The notes: a model not told the origin generated them from the letters alone. DNA of 64,000 bases from Leptospira sp. WS60.C2 (GCF_040833955.1 NZ_CP162133.1:2192001-2256000); one strand, 5' to 3'; positions 26,122-35,117 are shown, counted from the first letter of the stretch. Made by a program: numbers and translations.

Positions 26122-26523
26122 ATGGATTTTTCAAAAATTAATTGGAGAAATTTCATTATTATTTCAATCTACATAATTGGATTTTCAATCGGAACAATAT
26201 CGCATTCAATTGATATTTTCTTAAAGGGTTTTCTTGGATACACATTTGCACCGTTCATCCTAAATGTCTTCTGGACTTCCCTAATTTTCTTTGATCCACT
26301 AACAATCTTACTCTTATTTTTTAAATTTAGAACTGCAATTTGGCTAGCTGCAATCATTATGATTCTGGATATTTCGATTAACTTAATTTATGGATTATAT
26401 ACGTCTCAATACTCAATTTTACTTGGGTTAACAACTCAAATTCCATTCGGTATTTTTGTATTTCTTACTGTAAATCTGCTATATCGGAGTAATTCAATAA
26501 AACACTATTTAACTGCAAAATGA
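26122..26523 (+). CDS. four-helix membrane protein
   Basis: 133 residues with four hydrophobic segments (about 13-30, 42-66, 72-95, 100-122): IIISIYIIGFSIGTI, APFILNVFWTSLIFF, AIWLAAIIMILDISINLIYG, IPFGIFVFLTVNLLY. No known family. It shares one cassette with the downstream toxin-antitoxin pair: there is no attC in the 37 bases between them, and the cassette's two ends match each other. Confidence 0.68.
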   Translation: MDFSKINWRNFIIISIYIIGFSIGTISHSIDIFLKGFLGYTFAPFILNVFWTSLIFFDPLTILLLFFKFRTAIWLAAIIMILDISINLIYGLYTSQYSILLGLTTQIPFGIFVFLTVNLLYRSNSIKHYLTAK

Positions 26524-26525
26524 AT

Positions 26526-26555
26526 TTGACTAGATATACCATATTTGATATATCT
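26526..26555 (+). promoter_or_regulatory. promoter and operator of relE/HTH pair
   Basis: -35 TTGACT (26526), -10 TATATC (26549, 17-bp spacing). A dyad AGATATA-(10)-TATATCT at 26532-26555 lies across the -10. Confidence 0.65.
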
Positions 26556-26560
26556 GATCT

Positions 26561-26896
26561 GTGGCATACAACATTCAGCTTCTAGAATTTGCTGAAATTT
26601 TTCTTGTAAAATTGGATAACAAAATTAAGGCCAAAGCATTTAGAACTATTGAATTATTAAAAGAATTCGGACCAGAATTAAGGGAACCATTCTCAAAAAA
26701 AATTGCTGGATTCAACGGTTTATTTGAATTGAGAGTAAAACAAGGATCCAATATATGCAGATTCTTTTATTTTTTCGAGAAAGATAAAATTATTATTATT
26801 ACTTCAGGTTTTATTAAAAAAGATCAGAAAACTGACCGTGATCAACTTGAAAAAGCTAAAAAATTAATGAATCAATATAAAGGAGAAGAAACATGA
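26561..26896 (+). CDS. RelE/HigB-like (Gp49 family) toxin
   Basis: 111 residues from a GTG. Pattern of the phage-derived Gp49-like HigB toxins: FLVKLDNKIKAKAFRTIELLKEFG, then LREPFSKKIAGFNGLFELRVKQGSNICRFFYFF (conserved L..k.l.GLwElR....g..yRi.Y) and IIITSGFIKKDQKT. Predicted translation-dependent mRNA interferase. Its stop overlaps the antitoxin start by four bases (ATGA). Confidence 0.87.
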   Translation: MAYNIQLLEFAEIFLVKLDNKIKAKAFRTIELLKEFGPELREPFSKKIAGFNGLFELRVKQGSNICRFFYFFEKDKIIIITSGFIKKDQKTDRDQLEKAKKLMNQYKGEET

Positions 26897-27192
26897 AAAC
26901 TAAAACTAAGGATTTTGATTCTCTTTTAAAGAAGGAAATTAAGGATAAAAATTTTAAATCGGAGTATGATGCTTTAGCAAACGAATTTACTCTTGCCAAA
27001 GAAATTATAAAATTGAGGAAAAAACGACATTTAACCCAAAAAGATCTGGCTCTAAAAATAGGAACTTCTCAACCTGCCATTGCAAGATTAGAATCAGGAA
27101 ATTACAGGAATCTATCTTTATCTTTTATAAATAAACTTGCAAAAGCTTTAGACGCTGAACCAGTTATTCACCTTAAAAGCAAAAATATTTAG
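26893..27192 (+). CDS. xre-family HTH antitoxin
   Basis: 99 residues. N-terminal toxin-contact helix (KDFDSLLKKEIKDKNFKSEYD), then a classic Cro/C1 helix-turn-helix: EIIKLRKKRHLTQKDLALKIG, TSQPAIARLESGNYRN, LSFINKLAKALDAE. Overlaps the toxin gene and should repress the dyad at 26532. Confidence 0.9.
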   Translation: MKTKTKDFDSLLKKEIKDKNFKSEYDALANEFTLAKEIIKLRKKRHLTQKDLALKIGTSQPAIARLESGNYRNLSLSFINKLAKALDAEPVIHLKSKNI

Positions 27193-27207
27193 TAAAATAA
27201 GCCACGT

Positions 27208-27373
27208 CGTATAACAGCGACTAACCGCTTCACCTCGGGACTGGCGCCCTCGTTCGGTCTGCGACACATAGGCTTTTGGCACTCCTCTTGCTTGCGCAAG
27301 CGTCGTGCCAATCCCTAACGTCCCATTCGGGACTCAGGGCCAGCCTACGTCGGTTAGTCTAGTTCGTTATACG
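27208..27373 (+). other. attC site 34
   Basis: Left core CGTATAAC, right core GTTATACG; arm GACTAACCG/CGGTTAGTC with the TAGGCTTTTGGCAC inner stem. Confidence 0.92.
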
Positions 27374-27404
27374 CTATCCTAGAAAATTGGAGAAAATTAA
27401 AAAA

Positions 27405-28238
27405 ATGAAAAAATTATTAACAATTCTAATTGGAATAACCTTCCTCGTAAATTCTTGCAAAGAATCTAATTCAAAGAAAGATGCAGTCCTTATTAAACCG
27501 GTGAAAATGGTCGTAAATGCAAACGGTGGATTACGCATAAGAAAATCACCCGATGTCAATAGTGAGAAAATAGGCTTAATACCTGACGGTTCGATCATTG
27601 ATTCATATGGAGAAATTTTGAATGAAATGACTATCGATGGAAAAACTGGAAAGTGGATGAAAATTAAATATTTAGACATCGTTGGATACTCTTTTTCAGG
27701 TTTTCTTATTCACGAGGATAAATTATCGAACCCAGTTGAGAATGAAAAAACAATAGACTCTTTTAGAAAAATCATTCCTTCACTTGAAGATATAAACTAT
27801 GACTATGAAAAAGATAAGAGATCAAGAAAATTAACTGATTACACTGGAACTGTTACTTTTGATTCAACTATTAGCATTTACCGAGTTATTTCAATTTCGC
27901 CAGGTGATACCGAAGATGAATTTAATAATTACAATTTTGTTTTCAAAAACAATAAACTCATTTTTTCAGATATGAATATGCAATCATTAGGTTTGCCAGT
28001 ATCTATCGAAAATCATAAAGTGAAATTTCAAAGATATTTTGGCTGCGCCACAGATTGTGATGAATATGTACAAACTGAAAACTATGAATTTAATTTTTTG
28101 TCCTTAGTATTAACTGGCGAAACTATTTACGATAGTAAGTATTTTTGTGAAAATAAAAATGAATCTTACTCTTCCCATAAGAAATGGATCGCAAATTTAG
28201 ATGGAACAGTTAAAGAAGTTATTTTTGATAAAAAATAG
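27405..28238 (+). CDS. SH3-domain lipoprotein
   Basis: 277 residues from the ATG at 27405 (TTG at 27387 would add MEKIKK): MKKLLTILIGITFLVNSC, lipobox VNSC, Cys18. Residues ~35-100 form a bacterial SH3 domain: NGGLRIRKSPDVNSEKIGLIPDGSIIDSYGE ... GKWMKIKYLDIVGYSFSGFL. Bacterial SH3 domains bind peptidoglycan or peptides. The C-terminal half is a separate unrecognised domain with two Cys pairs (GCATDC). Related in layout to the protein at 30068. Confidence 0.78.
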   Translation: MKKLLTILIGITFLVNSCKESNSKKDAVLIKPVKMVVNANGGLRIRKSPDVNSEKIGLIPDGSIIDSYGEILNEMTIDGKTGKWMKIKYLDIVGYSFSGFLIHEDKLSNPVENEKTIDSFRKIIPSLEDINYDYEKDKRSRKLTDYTGTVTFDSTISIYRVISISPGDTEDEFNNYNFVFKNNKLIFSDMNMQSLGLPVSIENHKVKFQRYFGCATDCDEYVQTENYEFNFLSLVLTGETIYDSKYFCENKNESYSSHKKWIANLDGTVKEVIFDKK

Positions 28239-28258
28239 TTCAATAAATTCTAGGACAG

Positions 28259-28425
28259 CGTATAACAGCGACTTACCGCTTCGCTTCGGCACAAGGCCTC
28301 GCTCGGCCTGCGGCAAATCCTCCTCCTGGCATTCGCTTTGCTTACGCAAGCTACATGCCAGTCCCTAACGTCCCGTTTCCGGGACTCAGGGTCGGAGGTC
28401 TTCGGTAAGTCTAGTTCGTTATACG
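28259..28425 (+). other. attC site 35
   Basis: Left core CGTATAAC, right core GTTATACG; arm GACTTACCG/CGGTAAGTC. Confidence 0.93.
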
Positions 28426-28468
28426 TAATGCCTAAATAAACATTTAATAAAAATCAAAATCAAATTAC

Positions 28469-28909
28469 ATGGAAAATTACAAAGAAAACGATGATTTAAT
28501 GCTTTATATGACACTAATAGAAGGTATTACGATTAATTTTAATCCTACAAGAAATCTAATCTTTTCTATAGTTAAACCAATAAATTATATAGAAAAACCT
28601 TTAAAATGGAGTTCAGGAACATTATTCTTTAAAAATATTTATTTCACCGATTTAGAACTTATCAATGAATTCTATGAGTATCCAGAATTCTATAGAAGCG
28701 CTATAATTTCAAATAGTGAATTATTAAATAAGACTATCCAAAAACTAAATCGATTACAGAAGGAATACAGTAGTAAGTTGATACATTACTACTTATATAC
28801 TCTACAAGGAGATATGGAAATTGAATTTAATATAGTCTGTGAATCTCACGAATTTATTTTAAATGATGAAGCAAAGCCATTAGAAGAATTCAAAGGATTT
28901 GATGAATAA
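28469..28909 (+). CDS. hypothetical protein
   Basis: 146 residues, acidic and soluble. Strands and helices alternate (LMLYMTLIEGITINF, LIFSIVKPINYIEKPLKWSSGTLFFKNIYF, SELLNKTIQKLNRLQKEYSSKLIHYYLYTLQGDMEIEFNI). Size and acidity recall immunity proteins, but there is no toxin next to it. Followed by ~180 bp of AT-rich DNA before attC 36. Function unknown. Confidence 0.64.
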   Translation: MENYKENDDLMLYMTLIEGITINFNPTRNLIFSIVKPINYIEKPLKWSSGTLFFKNIYFTDLELINEFYEYPEFYRSAIISNSELLNKTIQKLNRLQKEYSSKLIHYYLYTLQGDMEIEFNIVCESHEFILNDEAKPLEEFKGFDE

Positions 28910-29089
28910 TGACCCAAATTAAATCCCTAAATACAATTTCATAAATAACAACCAAAGACCCTTGCTTTGGAGATGAAGTAGGTTTTATTTTAATTTAAGC
29001 AGAGTTCTAGTTTAAATTTGGAGAATATTCTATGATAACAAATCAAAGTTTAATTCCATTTATAAATATAATTAAATAATTAGGCACTA

Positions 29090-29254
29090 CGTATAACAGC
29101 GGGGAAACGCTGCGCTTCGGCACTTGCGGCCTCGCTTGGGCTGTGCCACATTCCCTTTCTGTCACTCGCTCGCATACGCAAGCTACGTGCCAGTCCCTAA
29201 CGTCCCGTCGGGACTCAGGGTCAGGGAACGTCGTCTCCCCTAGTTCGTTATGCG
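29090..29254 (+). other. attC site 36
   Basis: Left core CGTATAAC, right core GTTATGCG; arm GGGGAAACG/CGTCTCCCC. Confidence 0.93.
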
Positions 29255-29323
29255 TAATGCTTTAATTAAATTGACTAGAAAAAATTATGATTCTAAAAAA
29301 TCTTAAATAGGAAATATATATAG

Positions 29324-29875
29324 ATGAAAATAACGTTCTTATTTCTAAATCTTTTCATTGGAATTATGCTTTTTTTACAATGTAAAGAAAACGATAATTC
29401 AAGGAATTCTTTATTAGTTCGCGACGAAGTAAGAATCTTATCTAATGAAGAATATGGAGATCTGAGCAATTCTATACTAGATTTGAAAAATCGTCTTGGA
29501 TGTGAAATAGCTATACTAATTGTAGATTCAACGGGTCCTAAAACTATTGAAGAATACTCTTTTGATTATTTTGAAAAATGGAAGTTCGGAAGAAAATATT
29601 ACAACGATGGTCTATTAATAATCGTCGCAATTAATGATAGGAAAGTAAGAATTGAAGTCGGCTATGGCTTAGAAAAGATTATAAGAGATGAAGTTGCTGC
29701 TATAATAATTAAAGAAAAAATGATTCCTGATTTTAGGAAAGGGAACTACTTTGATGCAATTAAGCAAGGATTAGATTCAATTAAAAGTCTTATCATTCAA
29801 AATCAGAACTTAATTGGTGACCAAGAAGGAATTAATTCCCGTTGGGATAAAATTAAAGACAAAATTAAAAAATAA
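29324..29875 (+). CDS. TPM-domain lipoprotein
   Basis: 183 residues: MKITFLFLNLFIGIMLFLQC, lipobox FLQC, Cys20. Residues ~35-155 are a TPM (TLP18.3/Psb32/MOLO-1) domain: VRILSNEEYGDLSNSILDLKNRLGCEIAILIVDSTG, FEKWKFGRKYYNDGLLIIVAINDRKVRIEVGYGLE, IIKEKMIPDFRKGNYFDAI (given in segments). TPM proteins are membrane-tethered periplasmic proteins, some with phosphatase activity. No C-terminal membrane helix, so anchoring is by the lipid. Confidence 0.85.
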   Translation: MKITFLFLNLFIGIMLFLQCKENDNSRNSLLVRDEVRILSNEEYGDLSNSILDLKNRLGCEIAILIVDSTGPKTIEEYSFDYFEKWKFGRKYYNDGLLIIVAINDRKVRIEVGYGLEKIIRDEVAAIIIKEKMIPDFRKGNYFDAIKQGLDSIKSLIIQNQNLIGDQEGINSRWDKIKDKIKK

Positions 29876-29882
29876 AGCACTA

Positions 29883-30049
29883 CGCATAACAGCGGCTACT
29901 CACTGCGCTTCGGCACTTCGGCCTCGCTTGGGCTGCGCCACATTTCCCTCCTGGCATTCGTTTGCATCCGCAAACTACATGCCAGTCCCTAACGTCCCGT
30001 CACCGGGACTCAGGGTCGGGAAACGTCGAGTAGCCTAGTTCGTTATGCG
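29883..30049 (+). other. attC site 37
   Basis: Left core CGCATAAC, right core GTTATGCG; arm GGCTACTC/GAGTAGCC as in attC 7. Confidence 0.92.
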
Positions 30050-30067
30050 CAATTCGTAGGAAACAAA

Positions 30068-30886
30068 ATGAAAAAAAGAAATTACATTTATTTAATTCTG
30101 ATTTTTATCCTTCTTCAGTGTAAAGATAAGATCGATGAATTAGAAGTTGAAAATATTTCCTTCATTAGAGGAAAGAATATTCATTTAAGAGAATTTCCAG
30201 ATCAAAAATCAAAATCTTTTGGATTTTTACAAGGTGGAAATAAAGTCAAAATCATTTCTGAATCAAATACAAATACCAAAGTTGGAAATTTAATAGGAAA
30301 GTGGATCAATGTCAATGTTTTGTCGGGAAAATTAGAAAATAAAACAGGTTATGTTTTTAGTAATTTTATCTTGGACAAAGGCGTTGATCCGATGGACCTT
30401 ATAAATAAAGATGTTGAGATTTCAAAGAAAAAAGAGTATCTCCTAAATTTAAAATCAGAATTTAAAGAATATGCCGAAGATGGTTTATATACTTTCAATG
30501 AATTAATCGATTTTGAAATCCTAGTTGCCGAATGTAAAGTCCGAAGATTAGAAAATCCAGCAGGATTTGAAGATAAAGAAGCTTTGATTAAAAATTTTCG
30601 ACTTTTAAAAAGTAATTTCAATGATTCTGATTTGGAAAAAATGACAAGTTGTGAATTTCTATGGGCAGATGGATGTGGAGGAACAGATATTCTTCCTTAT
30701 CCTTACGCTTCATATTCAGATAGAGAATCAATAAGACAGATTATTTCAAGTCTTATCGTTGAATCAGGTGATATGGAGAATTGTTATAGAACTTCAGATA
30801 ATAAACAATATTGCTTCTTTGTTTCTAATAATGAAGGAAGGTATTTAATTAAAGGAATTTGTCAAAAATTCACAAATAACAAATAA
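30068..30886 (+). CDS. SH3-domain lipoprotein
   Basis: 272 residues: MKKRNYIYLILIFILLQC, lipobox LLQC, Cys18. Residues ~30-100 fit a bacterial SH3 domain (KNIHLREFPDQKSKSFGFLQGGNKVKIISES ... GKWINVNVLSGKLENKTGYVFSNFIL). The C-terminal part is helical then Cys-containing (SCEFLWADGCGG). Likely envelope-attached. Same architecture as 27405 but low similarity outside the SH3 part. Confidence 0.76.
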   Translation: MKKRNYIYLILIFILLQCKDKIDELEVENISFIRGKNIHLREFPDQKSKSFGFLQGGNKVKIISESNTNTKVGNLIGKWINVNVLSGKLENKTGYVFSNFILDKGVDPMDLINKDVEISKKKEYLLNLKSEFKEYAEDGLYTFNELIDFEILVAECKVRRLENPAGFEDKEALIKNFRLLKSNFNDSDLEKMTSCEFLWADGCGGTDILPYPYASYSDRESIRQIISSLIVESGDMENCYRTSDNKQYCFFVSNNEGRYLIKGICQKFTNNK

Positions 30887-30907
30887 TTAGTAAATAACTA
30901 CGAACTG

Positions 30908-31072
30908 CGCATAACAGCGACTTTCCGCGGCGCTTCGGGTCTTCGCCCTCGCTTGGGCTACGCCACATAGGCTTCTGGCACTCCTCTTGCTTACGCAAGC
31001 GTCGTTCCAGTCCCTAACGTCCCGTTCCGGGACTCAGGGTCGCCTACGTCGGAAAGTCTAGGACGTTAAGCG
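30908..31072 (+). other. attC site 38
   Basis: Left core CGCATAAC, right core GTTAAGCG (unique); arm GACTTTCCGC with CGGAAAGTC. Confidence 0.92.
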
Positions 31073-31084
31073 CAATTACTTAAA

Positions 31085-31753
31085 ATGCTTCTTGAAAATC
31101 ACAAAAAAATAACAGAAGAAGAATTAAAATTAGCAAATTCAATATGGAATTTTCTTTCAATTCGAGAAACTATACTGAAGTCGGATTTAATTTTTGTTTT
31201 ATGTAGTCATGATTTGAGAGTTGCGAAATATGCTGTTGACCTCTACAAAAAAGGTTTTGCTAATTATATTCTTTTTTCAGGTGGTTTAAATTTCTTCACT
31301 AAACATATTTTTCCTAAATCAGAAGCTGAATCCTTTGCAGAACTTGCATTCAAAGAAAATATACCTAACGATGTTATAATTATTGAAAATGTATCTACCA
31401 ATACCGGTGAAAACATTCAATTCTCAAAAAATATTCTCAAATTTCTGAATCATAAATTTAGTAATATCATAGCTATTCAAAAACCTTCCATGTCTTTAAG
31501 AATAAAACTAGCATTAGCTAAACAATGGAATGATACAAACTTTTTCATTTCTTCACCAAATTATAGTATTTTTGATGCTCCGCATTCTCATATTAATCTT
31601 TTTATGATTATTAATGAAATTGTCGGTGACCTACAGAGGATTATTGAATATCCAAAATTTGGTTTCCAATCAGAAACTGAAATTCCAGATCATATTTTCT
31701 TCGCATATAATTCATTAATCAATCAAGGTTACAATTTACATTTAATCAAATGA
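31085..31753 (+). CDS. YdcF-like DUF218 protein
   Basis: 222 residues, no signal peptide. DUF218/YdcF fold motifs: SDLIFVLCSHDLRVAKYAVDLYKKG, then YILFSGGLN, SEAESFAELAFKENIPNDVIIIENVSTNTGEN (the conserved E..s..T.eN) and IIAIQKPSMSLR. YdcF-like proteins bind S-adenosylmethionine or act on envelope precursors; the exact role is not established. Its last codon overlaps the ATG of the small lipoprotein downstream (ATGA), so the two are translationally coupled. Confidence 0.82.
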   Translation: MLLENHKKITEEELKLANSIWNFLSIRETILKSDLIFVLCSHDLRVAKYAVDLYKKGFANYILFSGGLNFFTKHIFPKSEAESFAELAFKENIPNDVIIIENVSTNTGENIQFSKNILKFLNHKFSNIIAIQKPSMSLRIKLALAKQWNDTNFFISSPNYSIFDAPHSHINLFMIINEIVGDLQRIIEYPKFGFQSETEIPDHIFFAYNSLINQGYNLHLIK

Positions 31754-31980
31754 AGATTATTATTTTTCTTATTCTTGCTCTAACTTATACAAGTTGTTCT
31801 TTATTGGACGAACAAAATATTAGTTCAAAGAATCTTAAAAAAGCATGCTCGGCTTCGCAAATACTTTATTATAGCAATTGCAATTCTACTAGTAGCAAAC
31901 TATCAGATTATTGTAAAAATGCTTATATGCAATGTACTTATATTTGCGGTTTTGCCGCTACTTTCGGATGTGGTTTATAA
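31750..31980 (+). CDS. small Cys-rich lipoprotein
   Basis: 76 residues: MKIIIFLILALTYTSC, lipobox YTSC, Cys16. The ~60-residue mature part holds seven further Cys (KACSAS, SNCNS, DYCKN, MQCTYIC, FGCGL), likely disulphide-bonded. Starts inside the stop of the DUF218 gene. Very short; function unknown. Confidence 0.7.
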   Translation: MKIIIFLILALTYTSCSLLDEQNISSKNLKKACSASQILYYSNCNSTSSKLSDYCKNAYMQCTYICGFAATFGCGL

Positions 31981-31994
31981 TAAATAAGTAACTG

Positions 31995-32160
31995 CGCTTA
32001 ACAGCACCTTAACGCTTCGCTTCGGCACTTACGGCCTCGCTCGGTCTGCGACACATAGGCTTCTGGCACTCCCCTTGCCTGCGCAAGTGTCGTGGCCAGT
32101 CCCTAACGTCCCGTTGGGACTCAGGGTCAGCCTACGTCGTTAAGGCGAGTTCGTTATACG
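31995..32160 (+). other. attC site 39
   Basis: Left core CGCTTAAC, matching the unique GTTAAGCG at its own left junction; right core GTTATACG; arm CACCTTAACG/CGTTAAGGC. Confidence 0.92.
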
Positions 32161-32197
32161 CAATATTTGAAAATTAGATATTTCAAGAGGATAAATT

Positions 32198-32521
32198 ATG
32201 AAAAATATATTATTGACTGTTATTATCGGAATATTATCGACAATGAACATCAAATGTGGTAATAACATTAAATTCAAAATTGGCGATTGCGTTATTTTAA
32301 ATTCTAGCAATAAGTCTTCAGAAATAATAAAAATTGTTTCAATAACTAATCATGAGTATAAATATTTCACACATTTTTATGTCAATGGTCAACTAATTCA
32401 GGCTGAAGATTACCAAACAAATCCTATTGATTATATTGAAACCCAATATTCTAAAACAATGTGTCCTGAAATTGATGGGACTTTTTCACCAGATAAATAT
32501 TTAAACAAAAAAGGTTTCTAA
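32198..32521 (+). CDS. small lipoprotein
   Basis: 107 residues: MKNILLTVIIGILSTMNIKC, lipobox NIKC, Cys20. AAGAGGA upstream of the ATG. The mature part FKIGDCVILNSSNKSSEIIKIVSITNHEYKYF reads like a small SH3/Tudor-like barrel (IGDxV...I.....Y.Y.....), often found in small exported proteins. First gene of a two-gene cassette. Confidence 0.68.
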   Translation: MKNILLTVIIGILSTMNIKCGNNIKFKIGDCVILNSSNKSSEIIKIVSITNHEYKYFTHFYVNGQLIQAEDYQTNPIDYIETQYSKTMCPEIDGTFSPDKYLNKKGF

Positions 32522-32531
32522 TAATAAAACG

Positions 32532-32726
32532 ATGAACTGGTTGAAAATTGGATTAATTTTAATTTTTTTGGGAAGTGTTATTCTAGCGTTATTTAGTTTT
32601 TTTGGTACACAATCAGCATGGGGTGGAAACTTAGTCCCTAAAAGCAAACTGTGGAAATATTTCAATGTATTAGGTTGGACATTTCTAATATTAGGTTTTT
32701 ACTTCCAATGGCTTTCAATTAATTAA
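32532..32726 (+). CDS. small two-helix membrane protein
   Basis: 64 residues with two membrane segments (IGLILIFLGSVILALFSFF and VLGWTFLILGFYFQWL) joined by a short polar loop. Starts 10 bases after the lipoprotein gene in the same cassette. Typical of small uncharacterised inner-membrane proteins; no function assigned. Confidence 0.62.
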   Translation: MNWLKIGLILIFLGSVILALFSFFGTQSAWGGNLVPKSKLWKYFNVLGWTFLILGFYFQWLSIN

Positions 32727-32757
32727 TTTCAAAGAAACTTATAAAAATCAAATACTG

Positions 32758-32924
32758 CGTATAACAGCGGCTTTCCGCATCGCTTCGGCACTTACGGCCT
32801 CGCTCGGGCTACGCCAAATTCTCCTCCTGGCATTCGCCTTGCATTCGCAAGCTACATGCCAGTCCCTAACGTCCCTTTCGGGACTCAGGGTCGGAGAACT
32901 TCGGTAAGCCTAGTTCGTTATACG
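32758..32924 (+). other. attC site 40
   Basis: Left core CGTATAAC, right core GTTATACG; arm GGCTTTCCG against CGGTAAGCC (one mismatch). Confidence 0.92.
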
Positions 32925-32948
32925 ACATTTTGTAAAATAAAACATTAA

Positions 32949-33839
32949 ATGAAAAAAATATTATATTTAATCCCTTTAATTCTCGGTTATTCGATATTTG
33001 CGCAGTCACAAGCTGAAAATTACCAAAAGAAGCATTGGTATTTTTCTATCAATAAAGCTTGGTCAACTAGTACCCCGTATGAAGTAGATCAATTCACTGA
33101 TATTTTTGGACCATTCAAAAAAGAATATAAACGAAACATAAATAGTTTCGAAATTATTGCCAGAAAGAAATTCTCCGATTCTAAATTCGAATTTTATTCT
33201 GAATTTTACGAGCTTGTCAAACGAGACTACTCGATGAATTATCTTACCTTTAATAGAAGAGATATCATTAATGAAGAATCCACTCCTATCGGTAATTATT
33301 ATCGATCGCAATCAAGAATTGGTTTTGCCTATGCTTTTGCTCCGAATGTAAATTTTATCTTTGGTTCAAGATACTTTAAATCCGAACTAACCGATGGAAA
33401 TGCTAATGCTTTTCAAATTAGATTCGGTCAAAGGTATGTCGGCCCAGAAATTGGTATTGAATTAAAATCAGACACTTTCTACAACTTCTACCTTGAATCT
33501 AGGATTAGTTATTTTTTGCTATATGGACGATCAATACACAACTATTCCTTTGCGGATCGATCGGCAGATCAAGGATATATTTCCGTAAATATTGATCCTA
33601 TAACAAGAGTTGAAGGTAATGATTATTTATTAAAAATTGGCTATTATTTTAATCAGAACTTTTTTATGACAATTGGATATAAATCTACTTACCAACGAAT
33701 TAGACCGGATGACTTGAGAGTCTATTCTGGTGATAGTCGTTTCGACTTAAATCAAAATACCGAATATGGACTTAGAAACATAAATACATATTCTGACAGA
33801 ATGAATTCAATTATATTAGAACTAGGTGTTGTAATTTAA
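32949..33839 (+). CDS. outer-membrane beta-barrel protein, paralogue A2
   Basis: 296 residues, signal peptide MKKILYLIPLILGYSIFAQ. Homologous over its full length to the protein at 2995 (shared KNINSFEIIARKKF-type segment, PIGNYYRSQSRIGF, GNANAFQIRFGQRYVG, SVNIDPITRVEGN, RIRPDDLRVYSGDS). The two cassettes also share the same left end (GTTATACGACATTTTGT) and matching right end, but their attC stems differ. Probably duplicated long ago and now diverged. Confidence 0.74.
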   Translation: MKKILYLIPLILGYSIFAQSQAENYQKKHWYFSINKAWSTSTPYEVDQFTDIFGPFKKEYKRNINSFEIIARKKFSDSKFEFYSEFYELVKRDYSMNYLTFNRRDIINEESTPIGNYYRSQSRIGFAYAFAPNVNFIFGSRYFKSELTDGNANAFQIRFGQRYVGPEIGIELKSDTFYNFYLESRISYFLLYGRSIHNYSFADRSADQGYISVNIDPITRVEGNDYLLKIGYYFNQNFFMTIGYKSTYQRIRPDDLRVYSGDSRFDLNQNTEYGLRNINTYSDRMNSIILELGVVI

Positions 33840-33851
33840 AATACAAAACGT

Positions 33852-34017
33852 CGTATAACAGCACCTTAACGCTTCGCTTCGGCACAAGGCCTCGCTCGGT
33901 CTGCGACACATAGGCTTTCTGTCACTCCCCTTGCATCCGCAAGTGTCGTGCCAGTCCCTAACGTCCCGTTCAGGGACTCAGGGTCAGCCTACGTCGTTAA
34001 GGCTAGTTCGTTATACG
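33852..34017 (+). other. attC site 41
   Basis: Left core CGTATAAC, right core GTTATACG; arm CACCTTAACG/CGTTAAGGC, unlike the stem of its paralogue cassette at 3901. Confidence 0.92.
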
Positions 34018-34043
34018 CAATGTGCAAAAATTAATTAATAAAA

Positions 34044-35075
34044 ATGTTTAAAATAAGATTATTAGCTTCTATAATTGATGTAATTCTGCTAATAGCAGTA
34101 ACCTATCTCGTGTCATTCTTTAATATAGAAAGCTACAATGTTCAACTTTCAATTAATCTTTCGATAGCGTTCGCCTATTTTTCTATCTTTAATAGTAAAA
34201 TATTCAAGGGAAAAACCATCGGAAAAGCGATTTGCAAAATATCTGTCCAAAACCAATTTTTCGGAAATTTAAGTTTAATCAGATCTTGCTTAAGAGCATT
34301 TATTTTAATATTACCATTTTACATCCTATTTTACGATATTGAATCTGGAAATTTTACAAAAGATCAATACAAAAACATTCTCTCTTTAAAAACTTATTTT
34401 TCTGTCCCACTTTTATCTTTTATAATCATATCGAGTATTTTTGATATTCCTCTGCATAGAGGATTACATGAAATCGTAAGTCAAAGTGTAGTTATAAAAA
34501 ATAAATATACTTATTTAGCATTTCCATATCAACGTAAAGTAATTATCTCAGCTTTTATTGGCTCAGTAATTATAACTTTAATTTCCTTAATTTTGAATAT
34601 CTTCTTCATTGAATCAAGATATCCATCAGCAGAATCAAAGGAACACCTTAGTTTATTACAAATAGTAAATAATTATCCAAGTATCGTTTTTTTAAAATTC
34701 AAAAAAAATGATAATGAAATATTCATGAAAATAAATGTTCCCATTAATGAATTTGAAAATAATCTTCCAAAAATACTCAAGGAATGGAGATCACAAAAAC
34801 AATCATCCTTTGACTTATATAAATGTAAAATCAACCTAACCTATATTTCGAAACCAAATTTCCAACTTAACGATTATACTAAATATTCTCGAACAGATGA
34901 ATTAAATTCAAAAAAATTCTATGTTCTCTTTACTGAATACTTGCACACAGCGTATAACAACGGCGAATCGCTGCGCTTCGGCACTTGCGGCCTCGCTTGG
35001 TCTGCGACACATTCCTCTCCGTCACGCTTTCTTGCGCTCGCAAGAAGCGCGCCGACGCTAACGCCTACTCCGTAG
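34044..35075 (+). CDS. RDD-family membrane protein reading into its attC
   Basis: 343 residues. N-terminal RDD-type domain: RLLASIIDVILLIAVTYLVSFF, then FKGKTIGKAICKISV and further membrane helices (SCLRAFILILPFYILF, YFSVPLLSFIIISSIFDIPLHRGLHEIVS, VIISAFIGSVIITLISLILNIFF), followed by a soluble C-terminal domain. There is no stop before the attC: the last ~40 residues (from about TAYNNGESLRF) are encoded by attC 42 itself and are low-complexity Ser/Pro/Thr. The original stop may have been lost when the cassette formed. Confidence 0.72.
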   Translation: MFKIRLLASIIDVILLIAVTYLVSFFNIESYNVQLSINLSIAFAYFSIFNSKIFKGKTIGKAICKISVQNQFFGNLSLIRSCLRAFILILPFYILFYDIESGNFTKDQYKNILSLKTYFSVPLLSFIIISSIFDIPLHRGLHEIVSQSVVIKNKYTYLAFPYQRKVIISAFIGSVIITLISLILNIFFIESRYPSAESKEHLSLLQIVNNYPSIVFLKFKKNDNEIFMKINVPINEFENNLPKILKEWRSQKQSSFDLYKCKINLTYISKPNFQLNDYTKYSRTDELNSKKFYVLFTEYLHTAYNNGESLRFGTCGLAWSATHSSPSRFLALARSAPTLTPTP

Positions 35076-35117
35076 GCTCAGCTACGAGGAACGTCGATTA
35101 GCCTAGTTCGTTAGTTG
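34951..35117 (+). other. attC site 42
   Basis: Left core CGTATAAC, right core GTTAGTTG; arm GGCGAATCG against CGATTAGCC. Overlaps the 3' end of the RDD gene. Confidence 0.92.

Noticed and set aside
31085..31753. Integron integrase or other recombinase in the window
   Set aside because: No gene shows the R-H-R-Y tyrosine-recombinase pattern or the intI-specific insertion; intI is expected left of base 1.
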